Source: Thioalkalivibrio sp. ALJT (GTDB lineage Bacteria > Pseudomonadota > Gammaproteobacteria > Ectothiorhodospirales > Ectothiorhodospiraceae). From it: a stretch of 64,000 nt of DNA. The stretch is from the NCBI RefSeq assembly GCF_000381825.1, contig NZ_KB907126.1, positions 42,660 to 106,659 of the forward strand, given 5' to 3'. The position numbers and the translations under genes were made by a program. This document shows positions 46,753 through 54,941 of this stretch, piece after piece. Below the pieces are notes generated by a model. That model worked only from the letters and a program-made list of their open reading frames with translations, did not search any database and was not told the origin of the DNA. Position 1 is the first letter of the stretch. The number at the start of each line of letters is the position of its first letter.

Positions 46753-48255
46753 CTACAGCAGCAGCGCCTCGGCGAAGGCAAACACCACCAGACTGATCAG
46801 CACCAGCGCCAGCACCGAGAGCAATGCCCCGCCACGCACCATATCCAGCACCCGCAGCCGGTTGCTGGCGAACACGATCGCGTTGGGTGGCGTCGCCACC
46901 GGCAGCATGAAGGCCACCGACGCGGCAAACGCCACTGGCAGGGCCAGCAGCAGGACGGGCACATCCATGCTCAGCGCAAACGCGGTCACCAGCGGCAACA
47001 GCGTAGCCGCTGTCGCGGTATTGCTCGTCACATGACTCAGGGTCATGGTCAGGACCACCACCCCGGCCATGATGAGGAGCAGCGGCCAGGCCTGGGCGAT
47101 CACCAGGGCATCGGCCGCCAGCTCCGCCAGCCCGCTGGATTCGATCGCCGCGCCCAGGCTCAACCCCCCGCCTACCAGCAGCAGTACGCCCCAGGGCAGC
47201 TCGCGCATGTTGTCCCAGCTCAGCAGCCGGCGCTGTTCGCGCGACCCCGAAGGGACCAGGAACAGCAAACCGGCCCCCAGGATCGCGATGCCGGCATCGG
47301 TCAGCGAGATCGGCAGCCAGCCCTCGAGCAGCGGCCGTGTCAGCCAGGCCGAGGCGACCAGTACGAACACCGCGGCCACCCGCTTCTCCGCGCGCGACCA
47401 CCGCCCCACGGTCGCACGCTGTTCGTCCAGCAGCGCGCGCAGACCCTTCAACTCCACCCGGTGCACCGGAAACACCCAGCGAGTCAGCAGCCACCACGCA
47501 AGGGCCAGCAGCACCGCCGCCAGCGGCAACCCCAGGGTCATCCATTCCAGGAACCCGATCTCCATCCCGTGGCGATCCCCGAGGTATGCGGCCGTCAGCG
47601 CATTCGGCGGCGAACCGATAATCGTCGCCATACCCCCGATGTTCGCGGCGAACGCGATGCCCAGCAGGAGCGCCAGAGCCGGGCGTCGCGATTCCATGTC
47701 CGGCCCCTGTGGCGAAGCGCCGCGCTCGATCAGCCCCAGCACCGAGAGCGCGATGGGTAACATCAGGGCTGCCGTCGCGGTATTGCTGACCCACATGGAC
47801 AACCCCGCCGTGGCCAGCATGAAGGCCCCCACCAGCACATGCAGGCGATTGCCGGCGCGCGCCACGATCGCCAGCGCCATGCGCCGGTGCAGATCCCAGC
47901 GCTGCACGGCCAGGGCAATGGCGAAGCCACCCATGAACAGGAAAATGATCGGATTCGCGTACGGCGCGGTGGCCGCGTCCATGGGCACGATGTCGAGCAC
48001 CGGCAGGACCGCGATCGGCAGGAGCGCCGTCACCGGCAGCGGCAATGCCTCGCTGATCCACCACGTCGCCATGAACAGTGTGAGACCCAGCACCGACCAG
48101 GCCGCCGGGTCAAAGGCCGCCGGCGGCGGGACCACCAGGAACAGTGCAAAGATCGCCGGGCCCAGTATCAGCCCGATACGCCCGCGCCAGTTCACCGGGG
48201 TGGGGGTTCGAGTGGCTGCATCGGATGATCGGGGTGTGTCTTCGGTATCTGCCAT
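46753..48255 (-). CDS. DASS/SLC13-family anion symporter
   Basis: A 500-residue membrane transporter with about 11-12 helices. The ATG at 48255 (MADTEDTPRSS) is preferred over an upstream start. Two SNT-type substrate/sodium motifs are seen: WVSNTATAALMLPIALS in the first half and HVTSNTATAATLLPLVTAF in the second. Members import di- or tricarboxylates, sulfate or phosphate with sodium. Substrate cannot be read here; a sulfur-oxidiser host makes sulfate or C4-dicarboxylates possible. It diverges from sodB. Confidence 0.9.
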   Translation of the reverse strand: MADTEDTPRSSDAATRTPTPVNWRGRIGLILGPAIFALFLVVPPPAAFDPAAWSVLGLTLFMATWWISEALPLPVTALLPIAVLPVLDIVPMDAATAPYANPIIFLFMGGFAIALAVQRWDLHRRMALAIVARAGNRLHVLVGAFMLATAGLSMWVSNTATAALMLPIALSVLGLIERGASPQGPDMESRRPALALLLGIAFAANIGGMATIIGSPPNALTAAYLGDRHGMEIGFLEWMTLGLPLAAVLLALAWWLLTRWVFPVHRVELKGLRALLDEQRATVGRWSRAEKRVAAVFVLVASAWLTRPLLEGWLPISLTDAGIAILGAGLLFLVPSGSREQRRLLSWDNMRELPWGVLLLVGGGLSLGAAIESSGLAELAADALVIAQAWPLLLIMAGVVVLTMTLSHVTSNTATAATLLPLVTAFALSMDVPVLLLALPVAFAASVAFMLPVATPPNAIVFASNRLRVLDMVRGGALLSVLALVLISLVVFAFAEALLL

Positions 48256-48268
48256 GGGTCTCATTCGG

Positions 48269-48296
48269 GGAAACGCTGGCAAAACTCGGCGTCTCC
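48269..48296. repeat. Minimal MITE end pair
   Basis: GGAAACGC and GCGTCTCC face each other 12 bp apart, the right half matching the end of the MITE-like copy at 45.27 kb (CGGCGTTTCCTTAA). It resembles the palindrome at 8239-8260, with the element's interior gone. Confidence 0.45.
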
Positions 48297-48426
48297 TTAA
48301 AACCAAGTCGCATTATCGGGAATTGCATCGCCCGGGCAACGTGACTATCGTTACCGCGCTACAGGACGGTCTCCGCCCGGGGTCCCGTCCATCCAGTTTC
48401 TCACGACACCATTCAAGGAGTCTTTC

Positions 48427-49008
48427 ATGGCCTACGAACTGCCCGAACTGCCCTACGCCAAGAACGCGCTGGAGCCGCACATCTCCGCCGAGACGCTGGA
48501 ATTCCATCACGACAAGCACCATGCGACCTACGTGACCAAGCTGAACGGCCTGCTGCCGGGCTCCGAGTTCGAAAACGCCTCGCTGGAAGACATCATCAAG
48601 AACGCCCCGGCCGGCGGCATCTTCAACAACGGCGCCCAGGTCTGGAACCACACCTTCTACTTCAACTGCATGGGCCCGGACGCCGGCGGCGAGCCGAGCG
48701 GCAAGCTGGCCGACGCGATCAACAGCGCCTTCGGTTCGTTCGACGCCTTCAAGGAAAAGTTCAACGACTCCGCAGTCGCCAACTTCGGTTCCGGCTGGAC
48801 CTGGCTGGTGCAGAACGGCGACGGTTCGCTGGAGATCGTGAACACCTCCAACGCCGCCAACCCGCTGCGCGACGGCAAGACCCCGCTGCTGACCTGCGAT
48901 GTCTGGGAGCACGCCTACTACATCGACTACCGCAATGCCCGTCCGAAGTACCTCGAGAACTTCTGGGCCGTGGTCAACTGGGACTTCGTGGCCCAGCAGA
49001 TGAAGTAA
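48427..49008 (+). CDS. sodB: Superoxide dismutase, Fe type
   Basis: A 193-residue cytoplasmic Fe-superoxide dismutase. Metal ligands are in LEFHHDKHHATYV, VWNHTFYFNCM, DVWEHAYYIDYRNARP; the Fe-type glutamine is in FNNGAQVWNH. AAGGAG precedes the ATG. It removes superoxide and stands alone between the DASS transporter and argD, ended by a terminator. Confidence 0.97.
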   Translation: MAYELPELPYAKNALEPHISAETLEFHHDKHHATYVTKLNGLLPGSEFENASLEDIIKNAPAGGIFNNGAQVWNHTFYFNCMGPDAGGEPSGKLADAINSAFGSFDAFKEKFNDSAVANFGSGWTWLVQNGDGSLEIVNTSNAANPLRDGKTPLLTCDVWEHAYYIDYRNARPKYLENFWAVVNWDFVAQQMK

Positions 49009-49067
49009 CGCCGCAAGCGGCGATATACTTGGCGCCTTTGGCCGCATGATGCGGCCGGGCCCTTCAT

Positions 49068-49100
49068 CGAGCCGGCGGCCTTCCGCCGGCTCTTTGGTTT
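49068..49100 (+). terminator. Terminator after sodB
   Basis: GAGCCGGCGG / CCGCCGGCTC, a 10-bp perfect stem with loop CCTT, followed by TTTGGTTT. It ends 12 bp before the argD ATG, so argD translation starts from the same short region. Confidence 0.75.
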
Positions 49101-49111
49101 CGGAGAACCCC

Positions 49112-50308
49112 ATGAGCGACGTCCTGCAAAACACCTACAATCGTCTGCCCGTTGCCTTCGAGCGCGGTGAAGGTGCCTGGCTGTGGGATACCGACGGCAA
49201 ACGTTACCTGGATGCCCTGTCCGGCATCGCCGTGTGCGGCCTCGGGCACGCCCACCCCAAGGTCGCGCAGGCCGTCTGCGACCAGGCCGGTACCCTGGTG
49301 CATACCTCCAACCTCTACCGCATCCCGTTGCAGGAACAACTGGCACGCCGCCTGTGCGCGCTGTCCGGCATGGACCGCGCCTTCTTCTGCAACTCCGGCG
49401 CGGAGGCGAACGAAGCCGCGATCAAGCTCGCCCGTCTGCATGGCCGCGCCCGCGGTGTCGCGGCGCCCAAGGTCGTGGTGATGGAGGGCAGCTTCCATGG
49501 CCGCACCATGGCCACCCTGTCCGCCACCGGAAACGCGAAGATCCAGGCCGGCTTCGAACCCCTGGTCTCCGGTTTCGTGCATGTACCGCACGGGGACGCC
49601 GATGCGGTCGAGGCGCTGGCAACCGACCCTGACGTGGTCGCCATTCTGGTCGAACCGGTCACCGGCGAGGGCGGGGTTCATGTGCCCCCGCCCGGCTACC
49701 TGCGGCGGCTGCGCGAACTGTGCGACCGCACCGGCTGGCTGCTGATGCTGGACGAGATCCAGGCCGGCATCGGCCGCACCGGCCACTGGTTTGCGTTCCA
49801 GCACGAAGCCATTACACCGGACGTGATCAGCCTCGCCAAGGGCCTGGGCAACGGCATCCCGATTGGTGCCAACCTGGTTGCCGGCGCCGCCCGCGACCTG
49901 TTCACCCCCGGCACGCACGGGACCACCTTCGGCGGCAACCCGCTGGTATGCCGGGCCGCACTGGCCGTGCTCGACGTGATGCAGGACGAGGCGCTGTGCG
50001 AACAGGCCGCGCGCCAGGGCGAGCTCCTGCGCAACCGTCTGCGCGACCGCCTCGCGGACCATGCGGGCGTCGTCGCCGTGCGCGGCCGCGGCCTGATGAT
50101 CGGGGTCGAGCTCGACCGCCCCGCGGGCGCGCTGGTGCTGGCCGCCCTGGAGCGGGGACTGATCCTCAACGTAACCGCCGAGCGGGTGATCCGCCTGTTG
50201 CCCCCGCTCATCATCGACGACGCCCAGGTGGAGCAGATCGCCACCACCGTGGCCGACCTGGTGGAGGACTTTCTGGCCTCCCCCCAAGCGAACGAGGTCT
50301 CCGCATGA
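49112..50308 (+). CDS. argD: Acetylornithine aminotransferase
   Basis: A 398-residue PLP class III aminotransferase that makes N-acetylornithine in arginine synthesis. The ATG at 49112 ([16 protein letters not shown]) has GGAG upstream. Markers are [15 protein letters not shown], the [13 protein letters not shown] segment, [14 protein letters not shown] and the Schiff-base lysine in [15 protein letters not shown]. It overlaps argF by four bases (ATGA). Confidence 0.95.
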   Translation: MSDVLQNTYNRLPVAFERGEGAWLWDTDGKRYLDALSGIAVCGLGHAHPKVAQAVCDQAGTLVHTSNLYRIPLQEQLARRLCALSGMDRAFFCNSGAEANEAAIKLARLHGRARGVAAPKVVVMEGSFHGRTMATLSATGNAKIQAGFEPLVSGFVHVPHGDADAVEALATDPDVVAILVEPVTGEGGVHVPPPGYLRRLRELCDRTGWLLMLDEIQAGIGRTGHWFAFQHEAITPDVISLAKGLGNGIPIGANLVAGAARDLFTPGTHGTTFGGNPLVCRAALAVLDVMQDEALCEQAARQGELLRNRLRDRLADHAGVVAVRGRGLMIGVELDRPAGALVLAALERGLILNVTAERVIRLLPPLIIDDAQVEQIATTVADLVEDFLASPQANEVSA

Positions 50309-51234
50309 ACCCACGTCACTACCTCTCGTTTCTCGATCTCTCCGGAGACGAGACCCGCGCCCTCATCCAGCGCGCGATCGAGCTCAAGCAGCAACTCAAG
50401 TCCGGCGAGCACCACGACGATCTGCTGCGGGGCAAGACCCTCGGCATGATCTTCGAGAAGTCCTCCACTCGCACCCGGGTCTCGTTCGAGGTGGGCATGC
50501 AGCAGCTGGGCGGCAACGCCCTGTTCCTGTCCCCGCGCGACACCCAGCTGGGGCGCGGGGAACCGATCGAGGACACCGCCCGCGTACTCTCCCGCATGGT
50601 CGACTGCGTGATGATCCGTACCTACGAACACGAGAAGATCGAGCTGTTCGCCAAGCACGCCTCGGTCCCGGTGATCAACGGCCTGACCGATTTCGAACAC
50701 CCGGCCCAGCTCCTGGCCGACCTGCAGACCTACTTCGAACATCGCGGCGACATCCGCGGCAAGCGCGTCGCCTGGATCGGCGACGGCAACAACATGTGCC
50801 ACAGCTACATGTACGCCGCGCGCCTGCTGGACTTCCAGCTGGTGGCCGCCTGCCCCGAGGGCTACGACCCGGAATCCGGCGTCGTCGACACCACGCGCGA
50901 GCACTTCGAACTGACCCGCGATGCCCGCGCCGCCGCCACGGGCGCGGACCTGGTCGTCACCGACGTCTGGGCCAGCATGGGCCAGGAGCAGGAGAAGAGC
51001 GCCCGCCGCCGTGCGTTTACCGGCTTTTTCGTCGATGCCGACCTGATGCGTCTGGCCAATGACGATGCGCTGTTCATGCACTGCCTCCCGGCCCATCGCG
51101 AGGAGGAAGTTGCCACCGATGTACTGGAAAGCCCGCAGAGCGTCGTCTGGGACGAGGCCGAAAACCGGCTGCACGCGCAAAAGGCCCTGCTCGAGTTCCT
51201 CATAACCCTCAACACTGACCAGCGCCCGGGGTAA
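50305..51234 (+). CDS. argF: Ornithine carbamoyltransferase
   Basis: A 309-residue transferase converting ornithine and carbamoyl phosphate to citrulline. Start [14 protein letters not shown] overlaps the argD stop. The carbamoyl-phosphate motif is [18 protein letters not shown] (STRTR), ornithine sites are in [14 protein letters not shown] and the HCLPAHRGEEV-type segment reads [11 protein letters not shown]. The pair argDF is a normal arginine operon. Confidence 0.97.
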   Translation: MNPRHYLSFLDLSGDETRALIQRAIELKQQLKSGEHHDDLLRGKTLGMIFEKSSTRTRVSFEVGMQQLGGNALFLSPRDTQLGRGEPIEDTARVLSRMVDCVMIRTYEHEKIELFAKHASVPVINGLTDFEHPAQLLADLQTYFEHRGDIRGKRVAWIGDGNNMCHSYMYAARLLDFQLVAACPEGYDPESGVVDTTREHFELTRDARAAATGADLVVTDVWASMGQEQEKSARRRAFTGFFVDADLMRLANDDALFMHCLPAHREEEVATDVLESPQSVVWDEAENRLHAQKALLEFLITLNTDQRPG

Positions 51235-51454
51235 GGCAAGGGCAAAACCGGTCCACAGGGCGTCGGGACGTCCGCAAGGTCCTGGTGGGCACACCCGGAG
51301 TTCCGGCAACGGCCCGGGTCGCCTGGTAGCCGGGCCCTTGCCTCCCCCGCGCCCGGCCCTTCCAGCCTGCCCACCTTCCTGCTACCTGATTCGCGAAGCG
51401 GTTCTGCCTTCTGCGTGCATTGCGTGGTGACCCCGGGCCTCTGACCGGGGACGA

Positions 51455-52102
51455 TCAGGCAGAGGCGCGGCGACGGGCATGGGCCCTGCGACGGTTATGC
51501 CAGCGGTGACCGATGCGCCAGCCCAGCAGGAGCGTCAGGATGGCCGCGTACAGCGCCACCTCGGCGTAATCGGCACGAGCCAGCCACAGGAAATGCAGCA
51601 CCGCCAGCACACCGGCCACGTACACCCCGCGGTGCAGCCAGATCCATTTCCTGCGCAACCGGCGCTGCGCCGCACCGGTGGAGGTCAGCGCCAGTAGCAA
51701 CAGGATGACCCAGGCCGCAAACCCCACCATTACGAACGGGCGCTCGGTCAGGTCGTAGAACACCAGCTCCCAGTCGAAAAACAGGTCCACCCCCAGCCAG
51801 ATCAGCGCATGCGCGGTCACGTACGCGAACGCGACCAGGCCCAGCATCCGCCGGAGTCGGGCAATCCAGGCAAGCCCGGTCCACTGCCGTACAGGCGTCA
51901 CCGCCAGTGCCACCAGGAGCGCGATCATCGCATGAGTACCGGACAGCTCCAGCAGCTTCTCGACCGGATTCACGCCCAGCCCGCCGAACGCGCCCAGGGT
52001 GCGCAGACCGATCCAGACCGCCGGCAACAGCGACACCAGCAACACCGCCCACCAGATCGCTCGTGGTGACAGCCGCCTCGCGCCGGGTGTCGAGCCCGTC
52101 AT
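51455..52102 (-). CDS. msrQ: MsrQ heme-binding membrane subunit
   Basis: A 215-residue ferric-reductase-like membrane protein (YedZ/MsrQ) with about six helices. Conserved histidines occur in SGTHAMIALLVALAVTP, YVTAHALIWLG and WLHRGVYVAGVLAVLHFLW. It passes electrons from the quinone pool to the periplasmic methionine sulfoxide reductase MsrP, whose gene precedes it. The 220-bp gap to argF holds only hairpins (for example GGCCCGG / CCGGGCC). Confidence 0.92.
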   Translation of the reverse strand: MTGSTPGARRLSPRAIWWAVLLVSLLPAVWIGLRTLGAFGGLGVNPVEKLLELSGTHAMIALLVALAVTPVRQWTGLAWIARLRRMLGLVAFAYVTAHALIWLGVDLFFDWELVFYDLTERPFVMVGFAAWVILLLLALTSTGAAQRRLRRKWIWLHRGVYVAGVLAVLHFLWLARADYAEVALYAAILTLLLGWRIGHRWHNRRRAHARRRASA

Positions 52103-52129
52103 ATCCGCCCCGGTTCAGCCAGCACCGAC

Positions 52130-53107
52130 TCAAAAATACTCGCGCAGATCCATGCCGTCGTACAGCGAAGCAACCTCTTCTTCGTAACCATTGAACATCT
52201 CGGTGCGCTGGCGCCGGAACTCGCCGATCCGGCGTTCGGTACGCTGCGACCAGCGCGGATGATCCACATTGGGATTCACATTGCTGTAGAAACCGTATTC
52301 ATCCGGCTGCGCCTGGTTCCACAGCGTCGGCGGTTCGTCCTCGACGAACCGGATATGCTGGATGGACTTGATGCTCTTGAAACCATACTTCCAGGGCACC
52401 ACCAGCCGGATCGGCGCCCCGTTCTGGTTGGGCAGCACCTCGTCATAGAGGCCCACGGCCAGGATGGTCAGCGGGTGCATGGCCTCGTCCAGGCGCAAAC
52501 CCTCGGTATACGGCCACTGCAAGCCGCCGGAACTGGCCCGGCGTCGGGGCCGCTGCCCGCGCAGATTATCCGGGTCGTGGATGGCCTCGAACGCCACGTA
52601 GCGCGCATCCCCGCGCGGTTTTGCCTGCTCGATAATGCGGTTGAGCTCGAAGCCGATCCAGGGGATCACCATTGACCAGCCCTCCACGCAACGCATGCGG
52701 TAGATCCGCTCTTCCAGCGACCAGGGGCTGATAAAATCCTCCACCGCGTACTCGCCGGGGTTGTCACACAACCCGTCCACGGTGATCGTCCAGGGGTCGG
52801 TCTTCAGCTGATCGGCATAGGTCTTCGGATCGCTCTTGCCGGGGCCCATCTCGAAGAAATTGTTGTAGCTGGTGACCTCGTCATACGCGGTCTTCGCCTC
52901 GTCGGTCGAGAAAGGGCTCGGTTCGAACTCCAGCGTATGCCCGCGCAGGGCCGCCGTCGCAGGCACGGCCAGGCCGAAGCCCCCCAGCGCCAGGCCGGCC
53001 CCCAGCCCCATGCCGGCACGCAGGAACTCGCGCCTGCGGGCGTAGAGCTCGCGGGGTGTCACCTCACTGCGGGAACACTCGGAACGACGTCGAATACGGA
53101 TCAGCAT
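52130..53107 (-). CDS. msrP: MsrP molybdopterin methionine sulfoxide reductase
   Basis: A 325-residue periplasmic molybdoenzyme (YedY/MsrP) that repairs oxidised methionines. The start MLIRIRRRSECS leads into a Tat motif (RRREFLRAGMG). The Mo-ligand cysteine is in MRCVEGWSMVIPWIGFEL, and family blocks WKYGFKSIKSI and NPNVDHPRWSQ are present. It precedes msrQ by 27 bp. Confidence 0.96.
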   Translation of the reverse strand: MLIRIRRRSECSRSEVTPRELYARRREFLRAGMGLGAGLALGGFGLAVPATAALRGHTLEFEPSPFSTDEAKTAYDEVTSYNNFFEMGPGKSDPKTYADQLKTDPWTITVDGLCDNPGEYAVEDFISPWSLEERIYRMRCVEGWSMVIPWIGFELNRIIEQAKPRGDARYVAFEAIHDPDNLRGQRPRRRASSGGLQWPYTEGLRLDEAMHPLTILAVGLYDEVLPNQNGAPIRLVVPWKYGFKSIKSIQHIRFVEDEPPTLWNQAQPDEYGFYSNVNPNVDHPRWSQRTERRIGEFRRQRTEMFNGYEEEVASLYDGMDLREYF

Positions 53108-53323
53108 GCTCGGCCCTCGCGACTGGCTCACGCGGCAGCAGAAAGCGCCACCGCCCGTGCATCATGGACCAGCCGCAACCGCCCGAGTTCGGCGCCCGCA
53201 CGCCATAAACACGGACACGGAACCATAAGAATTTTCTGCTTGCGCAGCGCCCCGAACCCTTTATAAGGCTTTTCTGAAACCGCAGTCCGGGGTGGCCCGG
53301 CCGGCTTGTCAGGAGACCCGACC

Positions 53324-53524
53324 ATGGACCCGACGATCGACGACGCGGCCGAAGGCGCCGACGAGATCGCCAACCTGTTCGACACCCAGCTCGTCAACGA
53401 CCGCGGGCCGGCACGCCACGCCGCCCGCCGCACCCTCGAACGCCTGATGGAAGAACGCGCCCTGCGCGCCCTCCTCCAGGACGACTTCGAGCTCGACCAC
53501 CCCGGCGATCCAATGGACTGGTAA
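53324..53524 (+). CDS. Small PA3496-like acidic protein
   Basis: A 66-residue protein starting MDPTIDDAAEGADEI with AGGAG upstream. The C-terminal helix RRTLERLMEERALRALLQDDF resembles the short PA3496-type family of gammaproteobacteria, known only by sequence pattern. No signal peptide or metal motif. It is flanked by 200 bp of gene-free sequence on each side. Confidence 0.6.
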   Translation: MDPTIDDAAEGADEIANLFDTQLVNDRGPARHAARRTLERLMEERALRALLQDDFELDHPGDPMDW

Positions 53525-53696
53525 GCCCCGGGAGGACCCGGGGTGGCCCCTACCGGCCACATGGCGTCCACCAACAATGCGATTCGCTCCGCTCGTCACA
53601 TCCTGCCCATCCATCATCCGCCGGGGCTCTCACAGCCCCGGCCGCAGGGTGCGTTGAGCGCCGCGAAACGCATCAACGCCACCCGGACCACCCCGC

Positions 53697-54941
53697 CTAC
53701 CGGGCGTCGTAACCGGTCAACTCCGCAAAACCTCGCCCGATGGGCTCGCCACGCGAATCGAGGATATCCACGGCGCCCTCCCAGTACCGGATGATGGTGT
53801 CCATCTCCTGTTCATCGCGGATGGCACGGACAACGAATTCGTGCGGGGCCGAGCCGTCCGGCGGTTCAATGCGCATGTTCCACTCCACCGGATAACGATG
53901 GCCGGAGGGTTGCGTCGCCCAGCGCCGGGGTTCCAGTTCCACCTGATCGTGCGCGAGCAGCCAGTCATCGGCATCCGCCGGCATCCAGCGCCCCTTGGAC
54001 AGCGGATGCGGCGTGCCGTCCGGGCGCCGCAGCTCGTAGTACATCACGTCCAGCCCAGCGTCGAACTGCAAGGCGAACCAGTCCCAGCCAACCTGGTCCT
54101 CGGCCAGCACGCTGGTGCTCCATTCGCGATCCATCCAGGCCGCGCCGGTCACCGGCAGACGCCCGCGGGCACCGCGCTCGATCTCGCCCCGCACCGCAAT
54201 CCGCGGGACCGAGTAATAATACGAGGCATCGCCCGGCTCCGGCCCCTTCTGACTCAGCCCGCCCTCGCCCTGCAACACCGGCGCCCGTTGCGGCTCCAGC
54301 TCCAGCCGCAGCCGGTAGTCATTCACGCTGAAGTCCAGCATCCAGCGGTCCTGATCGAGACCTGCCAGCTCCCAGTCCTCGACCCAGATCCGGCCGACCG
54401 GCTCGGTGGCGCCCGCAAGCCCCGCCGCGTCGCGCACAAAGCGCTCCTCGGAGGCATGATGCCCGGCCTCGCGGTCGATCACCGCCGTATGCGCCATCCA
54501 GATATCCGGGCTGGCCCAGGCCGAGTCGTGCCAGCGCGCCTCCCCCGCCAACTCCGACGCCAGCCCGACGCGGAAGAAGGTGATGTGAAACCCCAGCCGC
54601 TCGCCCTCCGGCCCGTCGAGATTGCCGGTCACATACCACCACTCGTTGCGAAACCCCGGGTGCGGCCCGTGATCACGCGGAAACTCGAACGCCCGCGGCG
54701 CATCCGCGCGCCGGAATCCGTCCGTCACCTCCCCGCCCAGGGCCTCGCCTACCCGCAATCCGGCCCCCCCCGGATCCTCCGTCTCCGGCGGAACGGCGCC
54801 TCCACACGCCGCCACCAACAACACCAGACCCACCACCACCCCCCGCAGGAGCCTGCTCGCAGGCGAAGCCCCCGCCCGCGTCTGATCCGGACCCGAAACA
54901 TTCGCCTGCAAGCAGGCTCCTAAAGGATTAATCCACCGCAT
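53697..54941 (-). CDS. AttH/CrtC-like lipoprotein with repeat in signal peptide
   Basis: A 414-residue lipocalin-like (CrtC N-terminal/AttH) protein. The ATG at 54941 overlaps the permease stop (TGATG), which fixes the start. After MRWINP the frame runs through a REP-like element translated as LGACLQANVSGPDQ... up to ASRLLRG, then the hydrophobic core VVVGLVLLVAAC with the lipobox cysteine. The body shows HPGFRNEWWYVTGNL, LGFHITFFRVGL and WMDREWSTSVL as in AttH. It is exported by or works with the upstream ABC permease. The repeat adds about 28 residues to the n-region of the signal. Confidence 0.8.
   Translation of the reverse strand: MRWINPLGACLQANVSGPDQTRAGASPASRLLRGVVVGLVLLVAACGGAVPPETEDPGGAGLRVGEALGGEVTDGFRRADAPRAFEFPRDHGPHPGFRNEWWYVTGNLDGPEGERLGFHITFFRVGLASELAGEARWHDSAWASPDIWMAHTAVIDREAGHHASEERFVRDAAGLAGATEPVGRIWVEDWELAGLDQDRWMLDFSVNDYRLRLELEPQRAPVLQGEGGLSQKGPEPGDASYYYSVPRIAVRGEIERGARGRLPVTGAAWMDREWSTSVLAEDQVGWDWFALQFDAGLDVMYYELRRPDGTPHPLSKGRWMPADADDWLLAHDQVELEPRRWATQPSGHRYPVEWNMRIEPPDGSAPHEFVVRAIRDEQEMDTIIRYWEGAVDILDSRGEPIGRGFAELTGYDAR
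54841..54923. repeat. REP/BIME-like element inside lipoprotein gene start
   Basis: Two facing palindromes (GCAGGAGCCTGCTCGCAGGC and the GCCTGCAAGCAGGCTCCTA copy) around the usual C-rich spacer. It overlaps the first codons of the AttH-like gene. Confidence 0.85.

Noticed and set aside
53525..53696. Gene in the gap between the small acidic protein and the AttH-like gene
   Set aside because: A frame exists, but its composition and lack of start signal give no support.
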